A DNA stretch of 64,000 nucleotides from Pseudocercospora fijiensis CIRAD86 (GCF_000340215.1 NW_006921557.1:62001-126000); one strand, 5' to 3'; positions 37,537 through 50,500 are shown, counted from the stretch's first letter. Numbers and translations: made by a program. Notes: generated by a model from the sequence alone, not told the origin.

Positions 37537-38281
37537 AATACTAGTATATACCTTTCTACTATCGCCCTAACTTCTTCTACTTTACAATCTACTTCTACTA
37601 CTACCGCCTTCCCTATCTGCCTGCCTCCGTCTCGTTTCTCTATCCGGTAAACTAGTCTATACTCCTATTTTCTCTACCCGGTAAACCGATCTATACCTAC
37701 GAGCTACTCTTCTAGCTAGTCCGAACGGTAAATAACGGCTAGTACGCTATATACCGACGGCGATTATAAATCCGAACGAGAAGTTCGTACCGACTAGCCT
37801 AGCGACGCCGAAGAAGCGTAAGAAGATAGTTACTACTAACGCGAACGCTACCGAGTCGTCGCCGACTCTCCCTACGAGAACTAAGGGCAAGAGTACTAAG
37901 GCTACCTAGAATATACTAGCTACTCCTCCTACGCTAGGCATATCCGCCTAGCCTAAGCCTAAGCCTAAGGCTCCTAAGGCACCTAAGGTAGCAACCGCAC
38001 CGCTATAGTTTAGCCTAACTATAGATAAGAAGTAGGTACTATACGAGGCTATACGTAAAGCTAGAAGAGAGGCGCTTAGAATGTTCCTAGTAAACGGTAC
38101 GCGAGTTCCCGTCTAGGCCGATTGCGATATATACCTTCTCGGCTTCCTAGGGTCCGGTCTAGAGAAGAATAGATATATTCTCTTATTCCTAAACTTCCCT
38201 TATTAGGATCTATATAAAGGGTTCCTTTAGGCTATATCGTAGTCGGTAGGTCGGTAGTATTAGAACAACGGTAGATATTAG

Positions 38282-38445
38282 GTAAGTTCCGTCCTACGCT
38301 ATATACCTAGACTAATATGCTAACTGTTTTACCGGCTAGTAAACCCGCTATACCGAAGTTAGACTTTGCCGGCCGGCGAAATAGTTAGCGGTTTAGTCCT
38401 CGTAGTTATATATCCCTTCTAGTTAACGCTAATATTATTATATAG
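38282..38445 (+). repeat. Intron with family II palindrome pair
   Basis: Donor GTAAGT at 38282, kept because a G and not a T precedes it. Acceptor TAG ends at 38445, with GCTAAT upstream. The palindromes are TTTTACCGGCTAGTAAA and TTTGCCGGCCGGCGAAA, about 25 bp apart. The exact acceptor phase is uncertain. Confidence 0.65.
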
Positions 38446-39790
38446 AACCTATTTAGTTTACGCGATAGTAACGACGACCTGCCTAAGGAGGACTAGCTAC
38501 CGGGCAACTCGAATAATTTAGTCCCGACGAAGACTATTCTCGAGTATATCTTCGCTATACCCGATAATACTTTTACTATCGACGATCTTACGGTAGAGGA
38601 CATACCTAACGATATCCGCTTCCTATATTCGAAGCCGAGACTACGCCTCGCCGTCTATTTCTTACGTATAGCCTACCTAGTACGAACAGTCGCCGAGATA
38701 TACGAAGACTACGCGTACGTACTCGAAGTGCCTCCGGAGATTCCCCCCGAATACCGAAAGGTAGCTAAGAGCATTTAAGGCTAGGAGGTTAACGGAAATG
38801 TCCTCTTTCGCCTTATATTACTAGTCTAATACTAGCATACTAAGGTTCGTAAGAACAAGGAAGCAGGGGGTATAGCGTACGCATTTAAGAAGGATTTCTA
38901 TAGTAGGGCTAACGCGGAGCCTATCGTATACGGAGTCCCCGGTACTGCGATATTTAATACTATAGAGTAGGCCCGAGACTAAAAACTAGCCGATAACGAA
39001 GCTCGCTAGGCTCTAGCTAACGTCGAAAGCGAATTCTTTGCTAATATAAAACGCACTATTCTCCGTTCGGCCTAAGAGTATAATAATACTATCTAATATC
39101 TCTCGGGTATACGCTATAACCTATTCGCGGGTAAGACTACTAACCTTAATACCCGCGATCTAGATACGTAGGATTAGACTATACGCGACGAATATATTAA
39201 ATGCCTCGCCGAGCGCCGTAATCTAATCTTCTTTAACGACTATACTGCTATCGATCCGGCTAATAAGCGGTTTCTCTATAAAGGTTACCGCTAATATACG
39301 GAGAAGGTCTACCGTACCGTAGGTATCCCTCTATCCTAAGACACAAACGATAATCTACTATCGGCTATATAGGACCGTATTAACCGAGAGGCCGAGCACT
39401 ATACCGCCGACTCCCTAGACTACCGCGAACTTCTATAGTCCCCTACGGATACGAATACTATATTTAGTAATATATTACGTTATATAAACAGCGTATTAGC
39501 CGTCCCTCCTATATTTATAGACGCGTACGCCGCGACGGGCATTGTAGTTACCGTGCTCCTAGACGGCGAGATTGACCCTATTAGTAAGTATAGATTCTAT
39601 ATTACATTTCGCGATCTCGCTTTAAAGCTATAGTAGCCTTAGGCAATCGCGTAGATTCTCTAAATATAGAAGTCGCCTATATAAGGCGCTATCCTCGCCG
39701 ATAACGTAGGTACTAGTAAGACTATTACGGTCCTCTACGCCGTCGTCTATTAGTCCGAATATATTAAAGAACAGCGTCGCAACTACCGAG

Positions 39791-39927
39791 GTACGTTTTC
39801 TCTTTCTACGTATAGACCGTTTTACCGGCCGGTAATCTAGTCGTCGCTTATATGCCTTTTTCTTTTTATCCGGACGGCAAAATAGTCTGCCTACTACTTA
39901 TTTCTCCTCTACTAACGTTTATTATAG
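39791..39927 (+). repeat. Intron with family II palindrome pair
   Basis: Donor GTACGT at 39791, branch-like TACTAAC near 39919, acceptor TAG at 39925-39927. Splicing keeps the frame. The palindromes are TTTTACCGGCCGGTAA and TTTTTATCCGGACGGCAAAA, about 35 bp apart. Confidence 0.75.
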
Positions 39928-41584
39928 CCGCACTCTACCGCGCGTATATCGAGAGTAATATCGCGCCTCGCCCCGTTACCGATATATAAATTCCTATACC
40001 TATAGTTAACGCTACCGACTAGGCCTCGATAGACGTCGACACTCGCCTACCTACGCTAGATAAGTAGGAGCTTATCGATGCCTACGTCTAGGCCTATCTA
40101 GGATTGCCTATAGAGTCTAAGCCGGGCTAGTATATCGGTATCGATATCTAAATAGTAAAGGCCGGTAGCGAGTAGCGTACTCTACTAAAGTATACCGACG
40201 CCGACGTATACAACCTCGCATTCTTAGTAGTCTAGGCCTTCTTTAACGAGCACAATCCGGCCCTACCGGATTATATACCTATATACGAGATTAGCCCTAA
40301 TACGGCCGTTAATGCCTAGCGTAATAATTGCGCCCGATACTTTAGGCCTAGAGAGGGCTACGCGCGCTATATCAACGTCGCTATATATATTAACGTTAAG
40401 CCCGATCCTAAGAATCCTACCTACTACGTTAAAGGTACTACCGCTAAGCTAGAAGGTCTTATTACTTTCGTTAATAGGTTGCTAGTCGAAAGCCTATAGA
40501 CTACTCGCACTATCCTTATTACTACTAAGGATTCGTAGGTCTAGAAGACTATACAACTAGGCGTTATATATAAGACGCGATATAGCTAGAAACTCGAGTA
40601 ACTCCGCGATATCGAGGAACCCGAAGAGTCTCTCGACGACTTTACTATACTCGATAATACCGCCGAGCGTATATACGACGCCGCTAAGGAAGAGGAGAAG
40701 GACGAGGCGTTCCTACTAGAGTATGTGTCTAATAATATATCTCTTCTATAGGGTACGCGCGCCGCCCGGCTATCTATCGTTATCGGCGATAAAGGCTATT
40801 ACTTTAAGAATAAGTTTTCTCTATAAAGTAACTCCGTATAGATACTACTCGATAACGAGTATACGGTCTTAGTATTCGCGATAGCTACGCTATTCCGTAA
40901 CAATATAGCCGACTTTGCTAGCCTTATACGCTATCTCTTTCGGCGTATTCGTAAGAAGTAGCTAGATACTCGACGCGAAGAACTTATCGGTAGCCTTAGT
41001 AGCTCGGACGTCTACGAGCGGCTATACGAGGAGTTCCGTAAGAAGTACGGCATAGACTAGACTCGCGTGCCTACTAACTAAGTGTCCTAACCTGCCCCGA
41101 ATAGCAATAGTAAGAAGTAGTATAGTATTAGCGAGTAGGAACGCTACCTCTAGGTAATCGATCCTATTACCTAGCGGACTCTCTTATACCCGAGCGATAA
41201 GGAGGATATAGATAGGCGCTACTCCGCCCTCGTTCCCCTACCGATAAGTATCTATATACTTCGCCGCGTTAAAGGTACCTAACTACTTATCTAGGGCGAG
41301 ACCGTAATACTCGGCTCCGAAATCCTACTATAGTAGATTATCTACGTAGAGACCTCGCCTACTTTAACGTTAGAGGCTATATATCGCGCCGTAGTCGCTA
41401 GATTCGCTATAATCGTAGGTAACGACCGCCTTAACCGCGTCTATAATAACCCGACTACTCCTAGCTAGAAGCGCTCCTACCCTACCGTATTTCGCCGATT
41501 ATTAGTACTTAGCGCCTCCTTAGGTATATTTAGCTAGCTTCTCGAGTATAATATCGACTCTTCTACGCCGTATATTAACTTACT

Positions 41585-41712
41585 ATAAGTCTACCGTCTC
41601 TAACCGTTTCGCCGGCCGGTAAAACTATTATACGACGTCGACGGTTTTACCGGCCGGCGAAATAGTCGGCGATTACTCTACTTTAACTATACTCTTACTA
41701 ACTACCGTTTAG
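41585..41712 (+). repeat. Intron with family II palindrome pair; donor mutated
   Basis: 128 bp. Donor ATAAGT after T (from TGTAAGT), branch-like TTACTAAC near 41697, acceptor TAG at 41710-41712. The palindromes are TTTCGCCGGCCGGTAAAA and TTTTACCGGCCGGCGAAA. Confidence 0.75.
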
Positions 41713-42824
41713 GTCTTAGAACTCTGTATCTACCTAGGACTTCTTCTAGACCTATACTAAGGGAAATGTTAATAACCCTAGCATTAGGGCGCGCCTAGAT
41801 CGCCTTAAGTACCTAATTTAAGAGTTACCTAAGCTATACGCTTCGCTATAGCTCCTCTACCGATACGTTATCCTCGCCGACGAGAAGATAATCTTTTAGG
41901 TTAACGAGCCGCTAAATTATAAGGCTATCGAGCTCCTTCTCGACCTATATATAATCGATTATGTCTCTATTTATACCGGGATAACCTAAGCCGAGCGTAG
42001 CTCTACCGAGGATAACTATAACTATAATCCTAAGGTTAAGGTTATTATCCTCTCGTCTCGTACTAGATCCGAGGCGGCTAATCTATAGTATAGCGGACAC
42101 GTCTAGCTCGTCTTAGATATCGTCGGCTTTACCTAGAAGGCTTAGTAGACAGGTCGCTCCTCTCGCGTTAGGTAGACTTACCCGGTTATCGTATACGACC
42201 TTAGCTTAGACGATATAATCGACTATATACTATAGTACGATTACTATACTCGATTCTTTAACTAGCTTATAGCAACCGTTACCCCCGACCTAGACGTAGT
42301 TTAAGAGGAAGTATATCGTCTATTAACTACTATAATCGTAGCCGACCCTACTACCTAGTAAGATAAAGATACGTTTACTATAGAGGCGGCTTATCGCGTA
42401 AAGTAGGGTATAGCGGATATCTATATACGAACTATATACGGCATTCGATCTAGTCGCCGCGACCCTATATAGAAGGAGTATCGTACGCTAGTAATAAAAT
42501 ACGTCCTCCCTATCGAGGTAATCTAGCGCCTATCTTACGGTAGACTTAAGGCTAAGTAGACGGCTTATGCCCTCGATGCTATAATAGCCGTCCCGACTCC
42601 CGCTCCCGACTATCCTACGCGAGATCTAGATAATCGCGACGACTCCGATATTAAAGCTAAGCCCGAGATTACGCCTCTTAACTTTCGCGCCTAGTTATAT
42701 ATATACTATATAGATTAGATCGAGTTTATCTTCCTCGAGATAATATATCGATACCTTTACGATATATCTCGCTAGGCTATCGATACTAGCGACTATAATC
42801 TAGATATTATCCTATATTAGTATA

Positions 42825-42915
42825 GTAAGTATCGTCGTTGTATCGCCGACTACTTTACTATCCGGCAAAATAGTTAGCGTTTCGGTATTTATATAGTTAC
42901 TAATTCCCCTTATAG
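42825..42915 (+). repeat. 91-bp intron with single palindrome
   Basis: Donor GTAAGT at 42825, acceptor TAG at 42913-42915. 91 is not a multiple of three, and removal joins two matching frames. The core is TTTACTATCCGGCAAAATAG. It is homologous to 35600-35690. Confidence 0.8.
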
Positions 42916-44474
42916 TATACCTCGAAGACGTTATAGCGCGAAACTACTAGCGCTACTCTACGCTATTTAGGTAGGTAGTAGCTAAGCTTAAGATCCTATT
43001 AAACGGCCGGACTAAATTCGAATATCTTATATTCCTAGCCCCCGTCGAGCCTAAGATAGCCGATCCTAACGATCCTAATTCTATCCCGGTTGTTAGCCCT
43101 AATAATTAGTTCGGCGACCTTATATACGACCCCGAGTAAGACGATACTATCCTACTCGGAGAAATCTAATAGCCGGTAACGATAATCGACGATAGCGAAT
43201 CTAACTATAGCTTCGACGACGGCTAATCCGATTACGCTAACGACCCGACTAGTCCGGCTAATACGGATATTAATCGACCTAATAGTAAGGCTAATACTCC
43301 CTATCTATCGGACGGTAAGGTGCCCGCTTAGCCCCTACCTAAGGCTCGATCTAAGGGTAAGAGGAGACTCTATAGTAAAGGCCTAAAGTTTCCGCTATCT
43401 ACTACTATCGTTACTAAGGATAGCGACGATAGTAATAATAACGGTAATAACGACGAAGCTATTAACCGCTATATCGATAGAGCTCGATAGAAGTAAGCTT
43501 AATAGAAGCGACTATTATCCGCGCCTACCGGTACCGAGGACGTCGATAACGACGACGAGTTAGCTATAGACCGGCGCTCGAGTTCTAGACTGTCTTCCGC
43601 CCCTAACTATCTATAAGATCTAGGCTTGCCTCTAGGCGGTGTTGCTAGCCCTTAGACGGATATCTAGTCTCTAACTCGGCCTCGTAAGCGCAAGTTTAGC
43701 CTTAGCCGCAATTTATCGGGCGAGCGTTATAGCGCGAAGCGTACCCGATATATACTAAAGCGCCTATAATCGTACGCCTAGCTATCGGCTTCCTCTACTA
43801 CCGCTAGCCGGCTATTAATAGAGGATAAGCGCGCTACCCTATACCTAAAGATTAACGAAGCCCTCGGTATACTCCGCTCGTATAAACTTAGTAACGCCGG
43901 TACGGCTATCGGTCTTATATTCGAAGCTAAGACTAGGAAGTCGACTAAAATCGAATAGCTAAACACCTATCTCCTCGGCGGTCTAGTTACTAGGCTATAG
44001 GATCGATAGGCTCCGCTTCGTAAGATACCGGATACGGAGGGCAAGATCGACGCTATATTAGTATTAATCTAGGCGCACTTAGATACGGTCTCCGCGACTA
44101 TAGGCGAGGCCGATAGGTAATAGTATTATAGTTAACGATTAGTATAGATACTCTTAAGCGGCATCGAGGATAGATATAGATTAACGAGGTTAGTCGATAG
44201 AGGGGATAGACGTACTACTATATACCTATTTCGAGTATCGGGAGGATGCGTATAAAATACGTACTAATTAATCCCGTACCAATTATTATCCTATATATTA
44301 AATCGCCTAGTAGGAGATAGTGCTTTAGGGTTCCTAGTCGGCGAAATAGTCTATAGGCAATATAATAACGTTAAGTAGGTCTTCGCCGTCGATATATCCT
44401 TATATAATTAAACGCTAGGTATAGTAGGTAGTATTAAATGCGTACTACTAACGATATATATCGTAGGACGTTAA

Positions 44475-44850
44475 TAACCATTTTCCCAGCTAGCAAAATA
44501 GTCTGCTCGTAGCTTAATAATTTCTATAAATAGCACTAAAAGCGCCCTACTTACGATATAAAAGCCTCGATAGTTAATTTCCCGGCTAGTAGGATAGTCT
44601 ACTCGTAGCTAGATAATTTGCATAAATAGCACTAACTGCGCCCTACCGCCGATCCGAGCCTTAATAGCTGACTTCCTAGCTAGCGAAATAGTCTACTCGT
44701 AGCTTAATGATTTCTACGGATAGCACCGAAACGCCCTACTTACGATATAGGAGCATCGATAATTAACTTCCCGGCTAGTAGAATAGTCTGCTCGTAGCTT
44801 AATAGATTCTATAAGCAGCACTACAAGTGCCCTAGGGTTTCCCGGTCGGC
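44475..44850. repeat. About 95-bp tandem repeat centred on family II palindromes
   Basis: Four units whose cores start near 44485, 44581, 44675 and 44770. Each reads roughly CCCGGCTAGCAAAATAGTCT, then CTCGTAGCTTAATAATTTCT, then a GCGCCCTA box. Related single copies lie near 44325 and 44990. Confidence 0.8.
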
Positions 44851-45059
44851 GCGATAATATACGGGCAGCGTAAGGACACTAGCCGGGGCTTAGTCGTCGG
44901 TACGTCCTCGGTAATAAAATAATAGTTGTCTTAACTAGCGTTAAAGATGCCCTACTAGCGACATACATCGTAATGACGTTGAATACCATTTTCCCGACTA
45001 GCAAAATAGTCTACTTATAGCTTAATAGTTTCTAGACAACCCTAATAGCGCCCTATTTG

Positions 45060-45531
45060 CGCTAGACTAGCCCTAGTAATTGATTTTATAGCTCTTACTC
45101 TGCCTCTAACTTTAAAAGCTCCGGCGTAGATTTATGTTTTCGTATGTATCTTACTATCGCTATATTGTACGCAATTAATAGCTACGTCTCGTCTCGTATA
45201 TATAAACTAGCTAGATTATAGATAATTTATAAATTTTACTTTAAGTAGGGTATTGTAATATAAAATTGTAGATAGTATATAGCGTCTTAGCAGATACTAA
45301 CCGACTAAACTATAAAGCTATCCTAATATAGAGTACTAATAGATTGTAGTATTAATGTTAGAGGGTTATCGACGAGATTCGAGTAATATATCGTAGGCGA
45401 TAGCGGTTTATATACAAGCTAGAAAAAAAACATAGTTACTAATTAATAGTACTAGATCTAAATACGTATAGGCGCGAGAGCGATTACTCGAGATATATAT
45501 ATTAAAACAAAAGGAGTTAATATCGCGCTCG
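45060..45531. other. Spacer with no recognised feature
   Basis: AT-rich sequence. No coding frame or clear repeat is seen apart from poly-purine tracts near 45420 and 45505. Confidence 0.4.
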
Positions 45532-46410
45532 ATGTCTTAGCTATATAGCGACATTCTTTATACTTACTATAACTACGATACTGCTATCACTCTTACCGGA
45601 GCTCCTCGATATAGTTTTTTAGTAGGTAGTAAGCGAAACACTATCCGAGCGACGAGTAATACGTTGCGACGCGAACGACTCCTATAATCGACGCCCGCTA
45701 TTTTCTACGTATCGATACTAGCGCCGATCGTACTTAGGCGTCTATAGGGCGTTATACACCGCTGCTCTATACGCGTAGCCGAGGGATCTTGTCGTCCTTA
45801 TAGTATAGTATAAAGATCCGATCTTTATACCGGTCGTCTTCGTATCTATAATTATAGACGATACCTACGTAATCGAATAATAGTAATTCGCTCGACTAGA
45901 CTCTATCCTAGCGGATATATATATATAGGTAGATAGAGAAAATAAAAGAGATAATAGTAGTAGTAACGTATACTATATAGAGTCTAATACTATCCGAGTC
46001 CTATTGCCGCTAGCTAGCTATACGGTATATATAAGGCGCCTAGCCGCGCTATAGGTAGTAAAGGGGCCGTTCGATAATAGCTAGGAAGAGCTAGCGATAT
46101 AGGGTTATATTCTAGACTGCGTTACATTGCCGACGTATAACGTATAAGTTAGATACCGTACTAAAGTTAAGGCCGAATAGTAACGGATAATCGACGAGAT
46201 ATTGTGCGAACTACGTTATTACGTCAATCGTTTTCGCCTATTCGGGGCGCTCCGCGACTTAGATAATTCGATACTAAGGCCGATCCGCGTAGGTAGTACG
46301 TTAGTAGATAACCTAGTTAAGTAGTTAGTACGAAGCCTCGCCCTCCTTCGTAATTAGGCTAAAACTATCGACTCTCTATAGCTAAAGGATAGCGGAGTAG
46401 CGTTAAATAT
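45532..46410 (+). pseudogene. Gene interrupted by the LTR element, 5' part
   Basis: ATG 45532 opens a frame with segments such as YSDILYTYYNYDTAITLTGA. From about 46080 a second frame reads as protein up to the LTR (EILCELRYYVNRFRLFGALR and similar). The two frames differ, so an intron or indel lies between about 45720 and 46080. At the insertion site the last codons are GCG TTA AAT AT, completed by G after the element. No domain is recognised. Stops are RIP type. Confidence 0.55.
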
Positions 46411-46689
46411 TATTAGCTAGTAACCGGCCCTACACCTATAGGCTAGTTTTAAGCCTATATAAGAGGCCTCCTTCTATAGAGTAGACAGATTATCAACCTC
46501 GTATAGTATATTGTTTATATCACACTTCTATAATGCCTATGTTGTAGGGCTCTAGTTATTAGCCTAAGCGACAGTCTCGTTATCCTATCTTACTAAACAT
46601 AGCTGCCTATATTGCTATAGGTTATATTACCCTCGGTAGCCTATACTATTGCTACGAGTAGTAGTAGTAGTGTTAGTTTCCGTCCTTTA
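46411..46689 (+). repeat. 5' LTR
   Basis: 279 bp with TATATAAG at 46456-46463 as a likely core promoter. It differs from the 3' LTR at 11 sites. Confidence 0.95.
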
Positions 46690-47508
46690 TTAGAGCCGAA
46701 GGTAGGGCTATCTCTTTATATCTAACAGGTTCGGGTATATTAAAGGTAGTCTCTAGGCACGAATAGCTATAACCGAAGCGAGGGCACGATAAGAGCCTAC
46801 GATACGGACGATACCGAAGTATCTTAAGGGGCCGTTACGACAAGCAGAGAGACCTCTTAACGAGGGCATCGCTTTAACCCCGAAAAGCTGCAAACCCTTA
46901 GGACTGTTATAGCTTAGGGCCTAGTCTATAACTATAGCTAGCTTCTAAGGACTCGGCTCCGGGTCGAAGACCTATTTAGCACCGCTTGCTCGAGATGAGC
47001 TACCGCCCGCCTAAGGAGGAGATAGACTAATTACCTATCGGCCTTGCTTAGTTTGCTAAGACTATCTATACGATAGCAATTTCTAGATTATAGGTCGGAT
47101 GCCTAGACAGTTCCCCTATCGACCGGATAGATTGCTTCGGGATTCGCTACCTCGTTCGGATAGTGCTTAGCCTTCTACTAGAAAAAGAAGGTCCCCGCCC
47201 CCCCCGCCTAGCTAAAGGAGATAACAATAGTTAGTAAAGTGGCTAGTTTCTAGGATCTAGGTATGAATAGAGATTGCAGTTCCTTCCTCCGAGCGGCTTT
47301 TGTCTAAATTTACTAAATTGAAGCTCCTAGGGGTGTCTAGGCGACCCCTAGGAGGCTAAATTCTAATACTACCCTAGGGGTAATATTAGAAGAAAACAGC
47401 CTAGCACACTATTCTCTCGTATAGCAATATCGAAATAAACCAAACCTACAATATATACTAAAAACACTTTCCTATAGTATTTTATTTTAACCACTTTACG
47501 ACAATCGA
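46690..47508 (+). other. LTR element leader
   Basis: About 820 bp without a credible ORF. It keeps many CA dinucleotides. It contains an 11-bp perfect inverted repeat (47324-47334 / 47344-47354, CTCCTAGGGGT / ACCCCTAGGAG) and the first of five inter-ORF palindromes (47362-47390). Confidence 0.7.
47362..47390. repeat. Inter-ORF palindrome H1
   Basis: TCTAATACTACCCTAGGGGT plus TAATATTAGA. It sits about 120 bp before the gag start and belongs to the same family as H2-H5. Confidence 0.85.
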
Positions 47509-50500
47509 ATAAGCTCTAGCTCTAGCGAAAACGAGCATTACGAATTAGCGGAATCTTCGGAATCTAATAACCTACCGGACCCTATTAACGAAGAAATTAG
47601 GCGACGACTAGTTGTTATAAGCGCCGTCGAACTAGGGGCTATCGAGCCTTCTACGCCCGAGGCCCTCTATAATGTTGTTATAAAGATAATTTAAGGGTAA
47701 ACTGACCTTCTCCGTTAGAACAGGCGTCGCCCGCTAGAGCTAGGAAGTAGTAGGAACCCTTTGTTCGAAGGGTAGAACGCTACGGCGTACGTAGAACGCT
47801 TTAAGGACAACTTAGCCGAGTACGGACTCGAAGAGGAGTCGGACTAGTACAAGGTCCGGTCCCTTACGAGGACTACTATTACTAAGCTTTACCGAACCCT
47901 TAGAACCCTAGTTAGCTACCTAGAAAAGGACGACAAGTCTAATGCCGACTAGGAGGTCTTTAAGCAGGCCTTTATAAGGGAGTATCGGGATCGCGACAGC
48001 CGTCGTATTAAAGGCAGTCGTACGTAGCTTAAGAACCTCTATATAGAGAGGCGTACCGAAGATAACGACCTGAAGGAGTACGTCCGCGAATTTGTTAAGT
48101 TAGCGGACGGCATCGACTAGTAGGACCTCGAGAATTCTTAGAGAACGAGGCTGCTCCTTAAAGGGTTGCCGTAGTCTACGGCTAAGCGTGTCTTCCGCCG
48201 CTGCAAGCTTAGCGAAGCTAATCCTAAGACCTTTAGGAAGTATAAAGAGGTCCTAGAGGCTATTAAGGACGATATTAATAGCTCCGCCGATGTAAAGAAG
48301 TTCATTTACGGCGAGGACCGGAATAACCTAGCCTAGGTAAGGAACGATACCTCGGGAACTAGAGGGCCTAAGTTTCTTCCTAAATCGCAAAGTAGTCCTA
48401 GTACCGTAACTCCTACCGTTACTAAGCATTCTTAGGACGTTGCGGACTTGGCTAAATCCCTAGCCTAGCTCAACCTTAATGCGAAAGCACTATAGCGAGT
48501 TAGGGAGGTTATTAATACTAGTATACTAAAGGATGTACTACCGGTCTACTAGATTTCCGATCCTAACTACCCTAAGGCCCCTTTAGTTAACGTCTACGCT
48601 ATACGAAAGATCTATTCGGACTTAGATAGTAAGTGCTAGATGTGCGGCGGTTTCAAACATGTTCAATTAGACTGCCCTATCTAGAAGGAGCTTCTTAAGA
48701 GGAAGCTCGTTATATAAGTAAATAGTCGGTTCTACTATACTAATACCGGCGACAAGATTGACTTCGAGTAGGATCGTAGAGCCCCGAAGCTGCCTTAACT
48801 TAGGAGTCTTCTAGAGAAGAAGTATAGTAGCAAAATCGAGTTTAAGGACACTAGGAACAGTACCCTCGCCGCTATTGCTAAACGAGAGACTTAGAAGGTT
48901 AGGGCAAAACAGGTTAAGGAGCGAAGCAGTAACGGTACTACTAAGCCTATTAAAGTTAACTTTGTGTCTTAGGACCCGGACGCAGTTACTAATGTTTACG
49001 CGGTTACTAAGAATAGTATAGATGTCTACGCTACTACAAGGTCCTAAACTCAGTCGTCCTAAACCTAGTCCTAAGGCAAGGGTAAGAGCCCGTAGAACCC
49101 TACCCGCCCTAGTACGGCAGCCCCTACTAGGATACTTAAGAAGTAGGTAGCTAACAAGGCTAAGAAACAGCGAGAATTAGTCGCTAAGACTAAGACACTC
49201 TAGACAGCTAAAGACCGTGCAACCCGAGCTAGTATAGCTACTCCGGAGGTCCTAGAGACTCCCGATATCGATATAGAGGATGTTGCTACCGACATTAGTA
49301 GTACCCTAGGCCTAGCTAACCCGCCGGCCTATAAGCGAAAGTTAGCCGACCTAAAGAGCTTTCGCTTTAATAGGTATATAAAGAAGTATAGTGCCGGGCC
49401 TACTAACTCTTACGATACAAAGGCAAATGCTCTCTTCTAGGCTTTATAGTTCCTAGACCTTAAGTCTAACGTGTCTATAGGGGAGCTTCTAGTATACGGT
49501 TTGCCTACTAACCTGTTCTAGAGCCGGATTCCTAACGATGCTACCTTTATAAAAGACCTTGTAGCCCTCCGACGCAAATAGGGGCGAGAGGACTATATCG
49601 ACGTCTCTTCCCTATAGTTCCTTCCTAAATTTTCAGGGGCCTAGGAGTTAGCAGAAGGCGAATTAGTAACCTACGAGAGCTAGGAGACTATCGATAATGC
49701 TAACGAAGAGGGGATTAAGGAGATAGGCCGAGGGGATAATAATAATGCCGACTCTGCTTCGGTTTTAGTTTCTATTAAGGCTGTCCGATTTACTAGCTAA
49801 CAAATCGGTCGAGTAGGACCTCCTCGACCTAAGGAACTTTACTCTATCCCTAATAATATAGACCTTTCCGTAGTTACCCGTTCCTTTGCCGTCGTTCCCG
49901 CTATCTATATTTAAGTTACTATCGGAAGCTATAGTTAGCAGTTGCTAGTAATGCTTAATAATAGCTTAGAGTTACTTATTATAAGTAAGCGCTAGGCTAA
50001 ACAGCTCCGACTGCTAATAAATAGAGATATTTCCCTTAGTATATAGGGAGTGAATAGGGAGGTTGCGCTAGTAGGTGCCTACTATAATATTATAGTAGAC
50101 GCTTTCGGTATATGCTTTTCCTTTACCTTCTAGATTGCCGCCGACCCGAATACGCTAATTATTCTAGGTCGTCTATAGTCTCGTATAACCCGGGGTATCT
50201 AGCGCAACTGCGACGATAGCTCCTAGGAAGGAACTATCGCTAACTAGAAGGGCAACCGAGTCGTGTTTACTAGTTATGTCGGAAATACTAGCTATAAGTC
50301 CTACGAGGATATCCTTGCTACTTCTAAGCGCTCTTCGGGAAACGCTATAGCGCGGTTATAAGACCGGCAATCTGCGCTATAAGTCAATATAGCTTAAATA
50401 GGTTATATCTAGAGGTGCGCCGCTCCGTACGATAAGGCTAGTTTCTAGGCTCTATACTAAGGAGACGAATGCTCGAAGCAATAGCGAGCATAATAGTGTA

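Larger units (their letters stand above)
37766..44300 (+). pseudogene. SNF2-type ATPase/helicase-like gene (paralogue 2)
   Basis: ATA 37766 (former ATG) starts a basic N-terminus with a likely nuclear localisation signal (PKKRKK) and a Lys/Pro run (PKPKPKAPKAPK). The SNF2 nucleotide-binding loop lies at about 39685-39730 (ILADNVGTSKTITVLYAV). After the intron at 39791-39927 the frame carries LVFAIATLFRNNIADFA near 40870-40920, equivalent to motif III. After the intron at 41585-41712 the helicase C domain follows (IYTGITQAERSSTED near 41970-42010, VIILSSRTRSEAANL, then SSRVRQTYPVIVYDL near 42150-42200). A 91-bp intron at 42825-42915 leads to a long low-complexity tail rich in Asp, Asn, Ser and Arg, ending near 44.1-44.3 kb. 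Stops are RIP type throughout. Domain order and the last intron match paralogue 1; the tail is much longer. Confidence 0.75.
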
